From assembly GCF_963665995.1 (NCBI RefSeq), contig NZ_OY762512.1:4030001-4094000 (forward strand): DNA of 64,000 nt, in the 5' to 3' direction. This document shows, piece by piece, positions 38,139 to 47,105 of this stretch. The position numbers and the translations under genes are program-made. The notes below the pieces were generated by a model that saw nothing but the letters and a program-made list of their open reading frames with translations, did not search any database and was not told the DNA's origin. Source of the stretch: Pleurocapsa sp. FMAR1. Lineage in GTDB: Bacteria > Cyanobacteriota > Cyanobacteriia > Cyanobacteriales > Xenococcaceae. Within the stretch, counting starts at the first letter, position 1, and each line of letters opens with the position of its first letter.

Positions 38139-38357
38139 AGCAGAAAAACTTTCTATTAAAAAAATTAGAGCGGTTCAAATCAGAATCAAAACTCATCAAC
38201 TCAGCTATGATACCAAATCCGATTGACAGAGGTTATTTATGTAGGCTGACTGGGAGACGAGGGGACTAGGAGACTGGGGGATGAATTAATCTTCGGGACT
38301 TCTTTTTTAAGTAACCTATACCAACAGGATTTAGTATGAAATATATTCTTCTTTCTT

Positions 38358-38402
38358 GGTGAGCGTTCCCTTGCGCCTGTCGGCGACGCGGGGTCTCACC
38401 GC
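38358..38402 (-). repeat. REP-like palindromic repeat, copy 3
   Basis: On the - strand it begins GCGGTGAGACCCCGCGTCGC and ends GGCGCAAGGGAACGCTCACC; the ends GGTGAG/CTCACC pair. It lies between the two succinyl-CoA synthetase-like genes. Confidence 0.75.
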
Positions 38403-38435
38403 TTTACTTTTAACAAGTTTGAACAAAAAAAACCT

Positions 38436-39704
38436 TTAATTTGATTTAACCACAGCTATGGCTTGGGCAATTGCTGCTTCTAAATTGCTAGACAAATACA
38501 TAGTCTCGGTAATTTTTATATCTTTTAGATTGTCTTTATTTAATAATCGTAAGATAAACTGAGGTTGAGGGTCGAGTTCAACTGGTGTTAAAGATTTTGT
38601 CTGCTTGATAGATGTAGGCTTATTTGCTTGATCGCTTTCGGCTTTCGGCTGTTCATTAGCAGATGAGGCTGATTTAGCGATTGATTGGGCATAATTAGCG
38701 ATCGCCTCAATAACTTCTCGACTGACCGCTTCTGTCTCCCAAATATTGACTAAAATAGCTTTTATGCCAGACACCGACTCCAGTTCGGCGAGAATTTCTG
38801 CTATTTGCTCTTGATATTTAGGGTTATTTTCTGTGCTGCTCAGGCTCTGGGCAATTAAAACACCACAGGCAGGAGAAACTTTATTTTGCTCAAGTAAGTC
38901 CCATGTCAATAACGCCAAATCAAAACTGTTGCAGATTATGGCAATTTTACCTGCGCTATTTTGCCAATCTAACCAACGCCATCTAGCCTGAGCAAAATCT
39001 TGGTTAAATTTTACAACATTATGTTGATTAGCTTGTATTTGATATTGAGAAAAATTCAAGGTTTCAACTATAGGTTGTCTTGCCAGCGCGTGATCGTTAA
39101 TCGTAATTTTTCCATCTAGTGCCATCAACTCTCCTTTGCTATTAACTCCCAAAGGATTGATTTCAATTAAATCTAGATCTTTTTCGACAAACAAGCGATA
39201 CATTTTGGCAATAATCTCGCTAACAGAGCAAATTAATTGACCTGATAGTCCCATATTGGCAGCTAGGCGACGGGCATAGAATATAGAAAATTCTGACTCG
39301 ACTACTACCTGCTGTAAATTAGCCAACAATGAATCTACATTCATGCCTCCTAATGCCGAACCAAGCAGCACAGGGCGTTGTAAATCATAGTCGAGAACTA
39401 TTGCCAGCAAAAACTCTCTCTCGGCATTATAGTGAGCTTCTGCTAAAATAAATTCAGGGTATTCATTTAAAATAGACAAATTAAAGATAATCCTAGCCGC
39501 CGCGATCGCATCAATAGTATTAGCAGCAAAACGGACACCTCCCGCTTTGCCTCTCCCTCCCGACCTAACTTGAGACTTCAAAACGACTGGATAAGGAATT
39601 TGCAGTTGCTTAATTTTTCTAGAATCTTTGATAGTCTGAGAAGGTAGAATAGGAATACCCACCATCTTAAACAATTCTTTAGCCTGATATTCTAGTAGTT
39701 CCAT
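38436..39704 (-). CDS. SucC-like ATP-grasp protein
   Basis: A protein of 422 residues similar to the succinyl-CoA synthetase beta subunit. The ATP-grasp part is kept (SQVRSGGRGKAGGVRF near 45-60, LIEINPLGVNSKGELMALDGK near 180-200). In the C-terminal CoA-ligase part, the NIFGG motif expected after KAILVN is NIWETEA, and a low-complexity linker rich in S, K and Q is inserted near residues 340-375. It pairs with the SucD-like gene, and both have lost catalytic motifs in the ligase half. Confidence 0.8.
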   Translation of the reverse strand: MELLEYQAKELFKMVGIPILPSQTIKDSRKIKQLQIPYPVVLKSQVRSGGRGKAGGVRFAANTIDAIAAARIIFNLSILNEYPEFILAEAHYNAEREFLLAIVLDYDLQRPVLLGSALGGMNVDSLLANLQQVVVESEFSIFYARRLAANMGLSGQLICSVSEIIAKMYRLFVEKDLDLIEINPLGVNSKGELMALDGKITINDHALARQPIVETLNFSQYQIQANQHNVVKFNQDFAQARWRWLDWQNSAGKIAIICNSFDLALLTWDLLEQNKVSPACGVLIAQSLSSTENNPKYQEQIAEILAELESVSGIKAILVNIWETEAVSREVIEAIANYAQSIAKSASSANEQPKAESDQANKPTSIKQTKSLTPVELDPQPQFILRLLNKDNLKDIKITETMYLSSNLEAAIAQAIAVVKSN

Positions 39705-40202
39705 ATCCTAATTGTAAATTGGTAATTTGTAAACTAGATTTGGGTTAAAAACAGCATTTAGAAATTAGTATCTTAAATTAATTTCTCTTACTTAACCCTT
39801 GTTTAAGGTAGCTAATTCGTTATTCTCAAGTTATTTTGTTACCTTATGTTTACATTATTAAGTTATTTGCCTCTAATCTTGAAAATTTAGTCAAGAAGCA
39901 ACTATGATAAGTACTGCTTAAAAGTTAGACTTGATGTAGATATAAACGACTACTTAAAAACAGCAAGTATGATGATTATGTCGAGGCTTTCGACCAGCAT
40001 TTTACACTTGTATTCTAGTATCGCCTAAAGTTTGTTGCTTTGGCTGCGGTTACTGTTAGTTTACAACTCCCAACTAGATAAATTCATAATTCAACTATGC
40101 CCTACAAATATCACGAACTATTTTTTTACTCAGCGAGAAGCGTAATATTAGCAATTTAATCATCAAGTATTCAAGTATCTCGGAAAAAATACTGTTCGAC
40201 TC
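39705..40202. other. Intergenic region, nothing recognised
   Basis: About 500 bp of AT-rich DNA with the promoter of the SucC-like gene presumably at its left end. No repeat, hairpin or credible gene stands out. Confidence 0.45.
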
Positions 40203-40961
40203 ATGACAGCTATGGCAAAATTTTATAACGATGGAAGGGGAATGGAAAAAGTTGTAATTATCATCAATGCCGACGTTAGTGAACAAGGAAAGCTAATTGC
40301 AGCGTCGCCAGTAACGCAAAAAATGGTTGAAGCCTTACAGCGAAGTATCGCCGAAAATTCTTCATCAACGGAGGTGGAGATTGTTTCGGCGGCAACTCTT
40401 TGGTCTAAAAACTCTAACTCTAAAGTTATTAAGAAAAATAGGGATTCAGAGACAATTTACTGCCCTTTAACCATTCAAGTGCCAGAATATTTCGATTTTG
40501 CTCAAAAGCAAATATATTCTGCCTGTAAAGACGTTAATGCTAGAAGACGTTGGGTAGAAACAAATTTAGGCTTTAAAACAAGCGTAGGTGATTCTTGGTT
40601 AGGACATTTATGGCTACCAATAATTCTATCTGATGAACTTGTATATGCAGAGATAATTGGTGAAGGCTCTATGCCCAATTCTTATGAGCAGCCTGTGGCA
40701 ATACCAAGTCGCCAGCTTAAATCTCTTCATAGTTTAGCCGAAAAATTATTAGAAAATTTAGATGCGCCACCAGCAACCTACCTACTTCAGTTTAGTCTGT
40801 ACAATGGGGAGATTGTGTTTGATAGACTATGGCCCTTCCCTGCTGCACCTGCTCTAATAACCCTTAAAACCCAACAGCCCGATCTGTTTACTTGTCATTG
40901 GCAGTGTTTGACGAAACAACCCATAAAAGATATTAGTATTTCAGATCCTATGCCAATTTAA
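40203..40961 (+). CDS. Conserved hypothetical protein
   Basis: A soluble protein of up to 252 residues, not recognised. It has an N-terminal hydrophobic strand (EKVVIIINADV), a central WLGHLWLPIILSDELVYAEIIGE stretch and a proline- and tryptophan-rich end (DRLWPFPAAPALITL). No signal peptide or catalytic motif is seen. Three in-frame ATGs (40203, 40212, 40242) are possible; the last has a purine-rich GGAAGGGG just before it, though too close for an ideal ribosome site. Confidence 0.55.
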   Translation: MTAMAKFYNDGRGMEKVVIIINADVSEQGKLIAASPVTQKMVEALQRSIAENSSSTEVEIVSAATLWSKNSNSKVIKKNRDSETIYCPLTIQVPEYFDFAQKQIYSACKDVNARRRWVETNLGFKTSVGDSWLGHLWLPIILSDELVYAEIIGEGSMPNSYEQPVAIPSRQLKSLHSLAEKLLENLDAPPATYLLQFSLYNGEIVFDRLWPFPAAPALITLKTQQPDLFTCHWQCLTKQPIKDISISDPMPI

Positions 40962-41008
40962 TAAGGATGATGGATGAGGAAATAAAATATTGCTGCCTTC
41001 TCAGTTCC

Positions 41009-41461
41009 TCATCCTCTATCTCTTATCATTTTAGAGCGTCTAATATCAAGCCACTGTTGCAAAATTATTGCTGCTGCGTGGCGGTCGATCGCGCCTTTAT
41101 TACGGGTTGAGAATTTTTTCTGTGCCTTGAGTTGCGCCTCTGCTTCGACAGAGGTTAGACGCTCATCAACATATTCAATCGGCAACTGGAGAATATTGCC
41201 TATTTGGTCAGCGAATTTTTGAACCTGTTTTGCTTGTGAGCCAATATGTCCCTCTAAAGTGTAGGGCATACCGACAACCAATGTTTCAACTTCTCTCTCT
41301 TTAATTATTTCTTTTAATTGCTGAATATCTTCAGCCAGAGAAGTTCGATAAATAGTAGTTAGACCAGTAGCAATCAAGCCTGTGCCATCACAACCAGCTA
41401 CTCCCATACGCTTTTTACCAACATCCAACCCCAAAGCTGAAACTTTTTTCATGGTGACCAA
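41009..41461 (-). CDS. ruvX: Holliday junction resolvase-like RuvX (YqgF)
   Basis: An RNase H-fold protein of 150 residues. It has LGLDVGKKRMGVA at the start, VVGMPYTLEGHIG, and DERLTSVEAE with the acidic residues of YqgF/RuvX. The family takes part in 16S rRNA 5'-end maturation and is often annotated as a Holliday junction resolvase. It is divergent from dnaG, with a 96-bp gap between them that must carry both promoters. Confidence 0.9.
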   Translation of the reverse strand: MVTMKKVSALGLDVGKKRMGVAGCDGTGLIATGLTTIYRTSLAEDIQQLKEIIKEREVETLVVGMPYTLEGHIGSQAKQVQKFADQIGNILQLPIEYVDERLTSVEAEAQLKAQKKFSTRNKGAIDRHAAAIILQQWLDIRRSKMIRDRG

Positions 41462-41557
41462 TAGTAATTATTAGAATCTGAGAGATTTATTTCAGTTTAC
41501 GTAACTCAAAATTGATTATTATAAGGATTGCGAATCATTTAAGTTTACCAAACACGA

Positions 41558-43522
41558 GTGAAAGTTCCCCGACTTCATCCAGATACAATTGAAGAAGTAC
41601 AGCAGCGAGTTGATATTGTTGATGTCATCTCAGAGCATATTGTTCTCCGCAAACGAGGCAAAGATTTTCTGGGTTTATGTCCTTTTCACAACGAAAAGAC
41701 TCCTAGCTTTAGCGTTAGTCAGGACAAGCAGCTATATTATTGTTTTGGCTGTAGTGCTGGGGGAAATGCCTATAAGTTTTTGATGGAGATTGGCAAACAG
41801 TCTTTTGCCGAGGTTGTCTTAGATCTAGCACGTCGCTATCAGGTAGAAGTTAAAACAGTTGAGCCTGAGCAAAGACAAGAAATTCAGCGTCAGCTAGGTA
41901 TTAGAGAAGAACTATATCGAATCTTGGCAGTCACGTCCAGCTTTTATCAACACGCTCTCCATCAGTCTTTTGGAGAATTTGCACTTAATTATTTGCGTCA
42001 TCAAAGACAGATAGAAGACGCAACTATCAGTAAGTTTCAACTAGGTTATGCGCCTGCGGGTTGGGAAACCCTTTATCGATATTTAGTTGAGCAAAAACGC
42101 TATCCTGTTAATTTTGTTGAACAAGCAGGATTAATTAAACCCCGTAAAACAGGTGGCGGGTATTACGATGTATTTCGCGATCGCCTAATGATTCCCATTA
42201 TGGACATCCAGGGCAGAATTATCGGCTTTGGTAGTCGGAGTCTGAAGGAAGAAGATCAGCCAAAATATCTTAACTCTCCCCAAACACCTCTATTTGATAA
42301 AAGTAAAACTTTGTTTGCCTTAGATCGGGCTAAGACTCATATCAGCCAAGCTGACTGTGCAGTGGTAGTAGAAGGCTATTTTGATGCGATCGCACTTCAC
42401 GAAGCAGGTATTGGTAATGTGGTGGCATCTTTGGGTACAGCCTTTACTCAAAATCAGCTTAAGCAGCTACTGCGCTTTACTCCTTCTAAACAGGTAATTC
42501 TTAACTTTGATGCGGATGATGCTGGCAAAAAAGCTACAGAAAGAGCGATCGCTGAAGTCGAAGATTTAGTCTATGGCGGAGTAGTACAGCTACGTATTCT
42601 CAATCTTCCTGGTGGCAAAGATGCGGATGAATTTGTTAAAAGCAGGGAAGATGGCGCAGTATTATATTATCAGGCTTTAGAAGCTGCCCCCTTATGGTTG
42701 GATTGGCTAATTAGCCGCTTAACGGCAGACAAAAGCATGAAGGCTGCCGATCAGTTTCAACAAGTAGCAGCAGCAATGATCGTGCTGTTAAATAAATTAC
42801 AGGATGCAAATCAACGCAACCATTACTTAACTCAATGTGCCGAACTTCTTAGTCAGGGAGATGCCAGACTAGTTTTACAAAATCTGGCTACCCTCAAGTC
42901 ACAAATCAAATCGCCTCGTCCTAGATATCAGAGAAATTTTACTAAGCAGCAGAAAAATAATTCTGACTCAGCTAAACCAGCTTTTGCGATCGCCAGTCAT
43001 CCTGAAAGTGAACTATTAGAACAAGCAGAAACTTTATTGCTGAGGATTTATATTCATTATTCTCGATATCGAGAGCAGATTATTGAGCAGCTAGAAAGCA
43101 AAGACTTATTATTTAGCATTGCTGTTCATCGGTTTTTATGGCAACAAATTATCGCCATTGAAGATAATTTACCTCGTCCATCATTAGAGAATGCTAATCC
43201 ACTATTAAGTGAATTACATAACCGTAGTTTAGATTTTCCTAAAAAAATGAATACAGTGACAAAACTGTTTCATTTAGATGAAAAAACCCAAGAAGATGTT
43301 TTTCGGGCAGATATAAGAGTAGCAGAAGCGATCGCTTCTCTAGAACAGGTAAACTACCAAAAGCGTCAGATCTACTGTGCAGAACAGCTACAGAATCTCG
43401 ATCCTGCTACAGATTTAAAGCTAATGAAATATCATTACCAAGAAATTCAAACCGCCGTCGAAAAAATTAGACAACTAGAACAAATACGCTTGGCTTTCTC
43501 TCAAGATCCCATTACTCAGTAG
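41558..43522 (+). CDS. dnaG: DNA primase
   Basis: The 654-residue primase that lays down RNA primers at the replication fork. The N-terminal CHC2 zinc finger is clear (CPFHNEKTPSFSVS, then YYCFGCSAGG), followed by the RNA-polymerase core with YFDRLMIPI-type and VEGYFDAIALHEAG (TOPRIM) motifs and NFDADDAGKKA. The C-terminal helicase-binding region is present. A GTG start at 41558 fits the family (KVPRLHPDTIEEVQQRVDIV). Confidence 0.95.
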   Translation: MKVPRLHPDTIEEVQQRVDIVDVISEHIVLRKRGKDFLGLCPFHNEKTPSFSVSQDKQLYYCFGCSAGGNAYKFLMEIGKQSFAEVVLDLARRYQVEVKTVEPEQRQEIQRQLGIREELYRILAVTSSFYQHALHQSFGEFALNYLRHQRQIEDATISKFQLGYAPAGWETLYRYLVEQKRYPVNFVEQAGLIKPRKTGGGYYDVFRDRLMIPIMDIQGRIIGFGSRSLKEEDQPKYLNSPQTPLFDKSKTLFALDRAKTHISQADCAVVVEGYFDAIALHEAGIGNVVASLGTAFTQNQLKQLLRFTPSKQVILNFDADDAGKKATERAIAEVEDLVYGGVVQLRILNLPGGKDADEFVKSREDGAVLYYQALEAAPLWLDWLISRLTADKSMKAADQFQQVAAAMIVLLNKLQDANQRNHYLTQCAELLSQGDARLVLQNLATLKSQIKSPRPRYQRNFTKQQKNNSDSAKPAFAIASHPESELLEQAETLLLRIYIHYSRYREQIIEQLESKDLLFSIAVHRFLWQQIIAIEDNLPRPSLENANPLLSELHNRSLDFPKKMNTVTKLFHLDEKTQEDVFRADIRVAEAIASLEQVNYQKRQIYCAEQLQNLDPATDLKLMKYHYQEIQTAVEKIRQLEQIRLAFSQDPITQ

Positions 43523-43558
43523 ATCTTTTACATAATTTAATTATGCAATACACTTTAA

Positions 43559-43942
43559 TTAATGAGAATTGGTTAAGGGGGGTAAAATAAATGAGGTAGC
43601 TTGTTGAATAGCTTTAGAACGTTCTCGGTAAGGAACTTTCCCTTGGGGCGAGGTAACATATTGCTCGATAAATTTTAATAAATCGGGTGCAGATTCTATA
43701 GGTGCAAGTCGATCCAAAACAAAGGTCAGCTTATCATTAGCAGCTAAAGTAACGGCACAGGAACGGCGACAAGCTGCCATACAGGATACGGGTTGGATAG
43801 TAATGCGATCGCTCCAGTCACAATTATCCAAACCTTTTTGCAGTTCTTCGATCAGGTGTTGTCCTCCCGACAGTCCGTGTTTCTTTTTTTGAGTCTCGGA
43901 AAAGCGACACAGGCTACAAACTAATAATGTATGTTCAGTCAT
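43559..43942 (-). CDS. DUF1636 metal-binding protein (thioredoxin-like 2Fe-2S type)
   Basis: A protein of 127 residues with cysteines at 9, 12, 54, 58 and 62 (VCSLC, then SCMAACRRSC), as in DUF1636 and related ferredoxin-like folds. Such proteins often occur near cobalamin and metal-homeostasis genes. A cobalamin riboswitch lies about 500 bp upstream on the same strand, with a damaged frame between them, so it may be controlled by B12. It converges with dnaG. Confidence 0.82.
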   Translation of the reverse strand: MTEHTLLVCSLCRFSETQKKKHGLSGGQHLIEELQKGLDNCDWSDRITIQPVSCMAACRRSCAVTLAANDKLTFVLDRLAPIESAPDLLKFIEQYVTSPQGKVPYRERSKAIQQATSFILPPLTNSH

Positions 43943-44119
43943 GGTGATTTCAAAAAAATAGGTGAATTAAAATAAGGAAAAAAGAACGACAACTCGATTA
44001 ATAATAAGAATCAAATTGAGAGCGAATCGGCATCAAAAACTATGCGGTATGAAGTAGATTGCTAACCTAAATCAACTACAATCTCATACCCTATTTACTG
44101 GTTGATCATTTATTAGGTT

Positions 44120-44389
44120 TTACCCAAGCAGATTTATTCTGTATAGCGATTGAAACACTATTTTCTGATAGCTCTTGGCTTGACTTTTAGCAATTAGAAT
44201 AATCAATTTAGTTGCTAATGTTGCCAGCAAAACAGCTTGAGTAATAATCAATTTACTCAAAATATTGCTATTGGGAATCGCGCTTAAAATCTTGGTAAAA
44301 CTGCGTTTAATAATTACTCTGTGGGCTGCCGTAACGTGGTGGGCAATATTCCAAACAGATAATAAATAGTTGTTGAAACTAGAAAGTGT
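44120..44389 (-). pseudogene. Open frame without a start, between riboswitch and DUF1636
   Basis: An open frame of 89 codons has no start codon and reads for example NIAHHVTAAHRVIIKRSF and a hydrophobic ITQAVLLATLATKLIILIA. An overlapping ATG frame (MFKHFLVSTTIYYLFG) stops early, and a single frameshift would join the two. It may be a damaged small membrane protein under the riboswitch. No family is recognised. Confidence 0.35.
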
Positions 44390-44432
44390 TTAAACATCTG
44401 TACCTCGCAGATTAGTTTGTTCATGTAGTGTT

Positions 44433-44550
44433 AGCATCGGCGGGCATTCTGACTTAGAGAGTTTTAATCTTCTCGTTACAGTTGCGGAACAGCGTTGGAT
44501 TTACACCAATCTTTCCCCATTACTTCTAATGGCTGATTTTCATTAGAACC
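44433..44550 (-). promoter_or_regulatory. Cobalamin (B12) riboswitch
   Basis: On the - strand the conserved core is plain: GGGGAAAGATTGGTGTAAAT, then CGCTGTTCCGCAACTGTAAC, then AAGTCAGAATGCCCGCC. This is the B12-box order of the AdoCbl riboswitch. A TCTAATG/CATTAGA stem precedes it. It would control the genes at lower coordinates on the - strand, that is the damaged frame and DUF1636. The lipoprotein gene upstream is not its target. Confidence 0.88.
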
Positions 44551-44655
44551 GAATAATGTTTAAGGTATCATATTATTATTTTCTTAGCAATAATTGTTAG
44601 TAATTAAGCTCAATTTTTTCACTAAGTATCTTTGTTTATAGTTAAAGCAATCTTT

Positions 44656-45252
44656 TTACTTAAACTTTCTACATAGAATAAAGTTGATACATTTATCGCA
44701 CTGAGTTAACCTGACTTTAGCTCTTATTTCATTACATTGCTGATATATACCATCCAAAATAGTTAAATGTAATTCTTGGCATTCTAAATTAGCAGTACGA
44801 ATTTGCAAAACCTTACTTGCAAGAGGCGAAGATAAAAGTTCGCCATAAAAAATTGATAAATTTTCTTCTTGACTAACAGTGTTGATTCCAGTAATTCCTG
44901 GTAAATTGTATTCCTTTTTTTCGCCCTGAGTAGCAGATTCTAAGATTTTATAGTAAGGCGGTTCCCATAACTGAGGTGCTGTTGTAAACTCCATCGTGGT
45001 TAGGCACTGATTTTCGTTATCATACGCAGAGTGGGCAGCACCAAGCTTGTTAATAGATATTAAAGAAGAGTGTAATACTCTAATACCGAGGTCGTTTGCA
45101 TAGTATGTTAGTTTTTGCTCGTTGGTTACTTCTTTATCTGAGTCTGTTGATAGCTCTTGATTATCAAATTGTTCACTGCATGAAACTACAGATAAACTCA
45201 AAAGACTAACAAGCCCAACATATGCTAATTTTTTCATGAACTTAGAAATCAA
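44656..45252 (-). CDS. Putative lipoprotein of unknown function
   Basis: A protein of 198 residues with a lipoprotein signal peptide: a basic start (MISKFMKK), a hydrophobic core and a lipobox VVSC, so the mature protein starts at about C26 and is membrane-anchored. The rest matches no recognised domain and has six or seven cysteines, several near the C terminus. It has its own gap on each side. Confidence 0.6.
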   Translation of the reverse strand: MISKFMKKLAYVGLVSLLSLSVVSCSEQFDNQELSTDSDKEVTNEQKLTYYANDLGIRVLHSSLISINKLGAAHSAYDNENQCLTTMEFTTAPQLWEPPYYKILESATQGEKKEYNLPGITGINTVSQEENLSIFYGELLSSPLASKVLQIRTANLECQELHLTILDGIYQQCNEIRAKVRLTQCDKCINFILCRKFK

Positions 45253-45361
45253 TGCTTGTAGTTATCAAACACCGATTCTAACTTTTAAGCGTAAAATTGC
45301 ACATCGATCAAAATATATTCAATTAAAGCAATACTTATAAGGAGTGTTTCGCGATCGCTCT

Positions 45362-46264
45362 TTAAAGTTTCTTCTTTGTTCCATCGAAAACAGGCTCTTG
45401 GTGCCGTTGAGAGTTCTGAGCCAAAATGCCGTACCTTGGTGCAAATACCATTGTCACAACAAATAGCACCGTCATTAGTACCACGATCGCTCCACCTGTA
45501 GATACGTCAAAATGATAGCTAAGATAAGTCCCACCTACACAAGAGAAGACACTGGTAGCGATAGAAATTCCTAGCATATGGTCAAAGCGATTGGTTAACA
45601 GGTAAGCTGTCGATCCTGGAGTTACCAGCATGGCAATAACTAAAATAATACCTGCGGTTTGTAGGGCAGTGACGATGGTAAGAGCCAGCACCGAAAGCAG
45701 GGTATAATACATAAGCTGGGTGTTAAGACCGATCGCTTTAGCGTGATTGGGGTCAAAACAAAACAGCAGCAGGTCTTTACGTCGTATCAAAATCACCACC
45801 AGAGTGATCGTACCTGCAATCAAAGTTTGAATGATGTCCTGTTGAGATATGCCCAAAACGTTGCCAAACAGAATATGAAATAGGTCAATATTACTAGGAA
45901 TTTTTGTTACCAACACCAAACCAAGGGCAAAAAAGCCAGTAAACACTACGCCAATAACGGCATCTTCTTTAAGGCGAGTTTTTGATTTAATATAGCCAAT
46001 CGCCACTGTAGCCCCAAATCCAAAGACAAACGCGCCGATAGCAAAGGGAATATTGAGGGCATATGCCACTACTACCCCTGGCACAACCGCATGGGAAACC
46101 GCATCTCCCATTAGTGACCAGCCCTTAAGGGTAATGTAGCAAGAAAGCACCGCACAGACTAAACCGACAAAAGCACTAACCCAGATAGCCTGAACTAAAA
46201 ATCCATACTGCAAGGGTTCAATCAGCCAGTCTACCAGGGGAATATTGGCAGTTAAATTACTCAT
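45362..46264 (-). CDS. mntB: Manganese ABC transporter permease
   Basis: A permease of 300 residues with about eight or nine membrane helices, of the ZnuB/MntB family (GDAVSHAVVPGVVVAYALNIPFAIGAF, LFGNVLGISQQDI). It forms the channel of the MntCAB importer. Its start overlaps the end of the ATPase gene by 8 bp, a normal operon arrangement. Manganese is preferred over zinc because the binding protein matches MntC. Confidence 0.9.
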   Translation of the reverse strand: MSNLTANIPLVDWLIEPLQYGFLVQAIWVSAFVGLVCAVLSCYITLKGWSLMGDAVSHAVVPGVVVAYALNIPFAIGAFVFGFGATVAIGYIKSKTRLKEDAVIGVVFTGFFALGLVLVTKIPSNIDLFHILFGNVLGISQQDIIQTLIAGTITLVVILIRRKDLLLFCFDPNHAKAIGLNTQLMYYTLLSVLALTIVTALQTAGIILVIAMLVTPGSTAYLLTNRFDHMLGISIATSVFSCVGGTYLSYHFDVSTGGAIVVLMTVLFVVTMVFAPRYGILAQNSQRHQEPVFDGTKKKL

Positions 46265-47048
46265 ACCTTGCCTTTACTTCAGAATTATGAAACATCTGAC
46301 GTAGGCTATTAACTGGTAAACCACCAAAGGTCATGGCTAAGTTTTCTTCGGTAAAGGTTTCTTCAGTTGTTCCAGACGCAAGAATAGTTTGATTGAGAAG
46401 AATAGTGCGATCGCAAAACGTGGAAATCGAAGCTAAATCGTGGGTGGATACTAAAATGGTGTGTCCTTCGTCCCGTAGCTGGATCAGCAGATCGATAATC
46501 CGTTTTTCTGTTTTAACATCTACTCCCGTAAAGGGTTCATCGAGTAAAATTACCTTACCTTCTTGAGCCAAAGCCCGCGCCAAAAAGGCTCGTTTTTTCT
46601 GACCTCCAGACAGTTCGCCGATTTGATGAGTGCGAAAATCAATCATACCCACTCGCTCTAAACTTTCCATCACCAGCCGACGATCTTTAGAACCAGGGAT
46701 ACGCAACAGGTTCATGTAGCCGTAACGTCCCATCATTACGACATCAAATACGCTCACGGGAAAATTCCAGTCCACTTCATCCGACTGAGGCACATACGCC
46801 ATTAACTGTCGTTTTTGAGCTTTTTGCACGGGCAGACCAGCAACGCGAATTTGTCCTTGGCTGGGTTTTAAAAAACCCATGATGGATTTAAATAAGGTAG
46901 ATTTGCCACTGCCGTTTGGCCCTACTAAAGCAGTGATAGAGCCTGGTTCTACAGTACAGTTAGCGTTATAAAGAGCTAATTTAGCATTGCTGTAGGTAAC
47001 GCTGAGGTTATTGACGCTGATATCGAGTGTTTGAGTTGCAGATTGCAT
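46257..47048 (-). CDS. mntA: Manganese ABC transporter ATP-binding protein
   Basis: An ABC ATPase of 263 residues with Walker A GPNGSGKST, signature LSGGQKKRAFLARALAQ and Walker B VILLDEPFTGVD. It powers the importer formed with the neighbouring permease and binding protein. The gene lies between mntC (58 bp upstream) and mntB (overlapping). Confidence 0.92.
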   Translation of the reverse strand: MQSATQTLDISVNNLSVTYSNAKLALYNANCTVEPGSITALVGPNGSGKSTLFKSIMGFLKPSQGQIRVAGLPVQKAQKRQLMAYVPQSDEVDWNFPVSVFDVVMMGRYGYMNLLRIPGSKDRRLVMESLERVGMIDFRTHQIGELSGGQKKRAFLARALAQEGKVILLDEPFTGVDVKTEKRIIDLLIQLRDEGHTILVSTHDLASISTFCDRTILLNQTILASGTTEETFTEENLAMTFGGLPVNSLRQMFHNSEVKARYE

Positions 47049-47105
47049 AATCTTTTAAATTGCTTACTTACTTACTTATTACTCCCTGCGGGGGGTACCC
47101 CTTGG

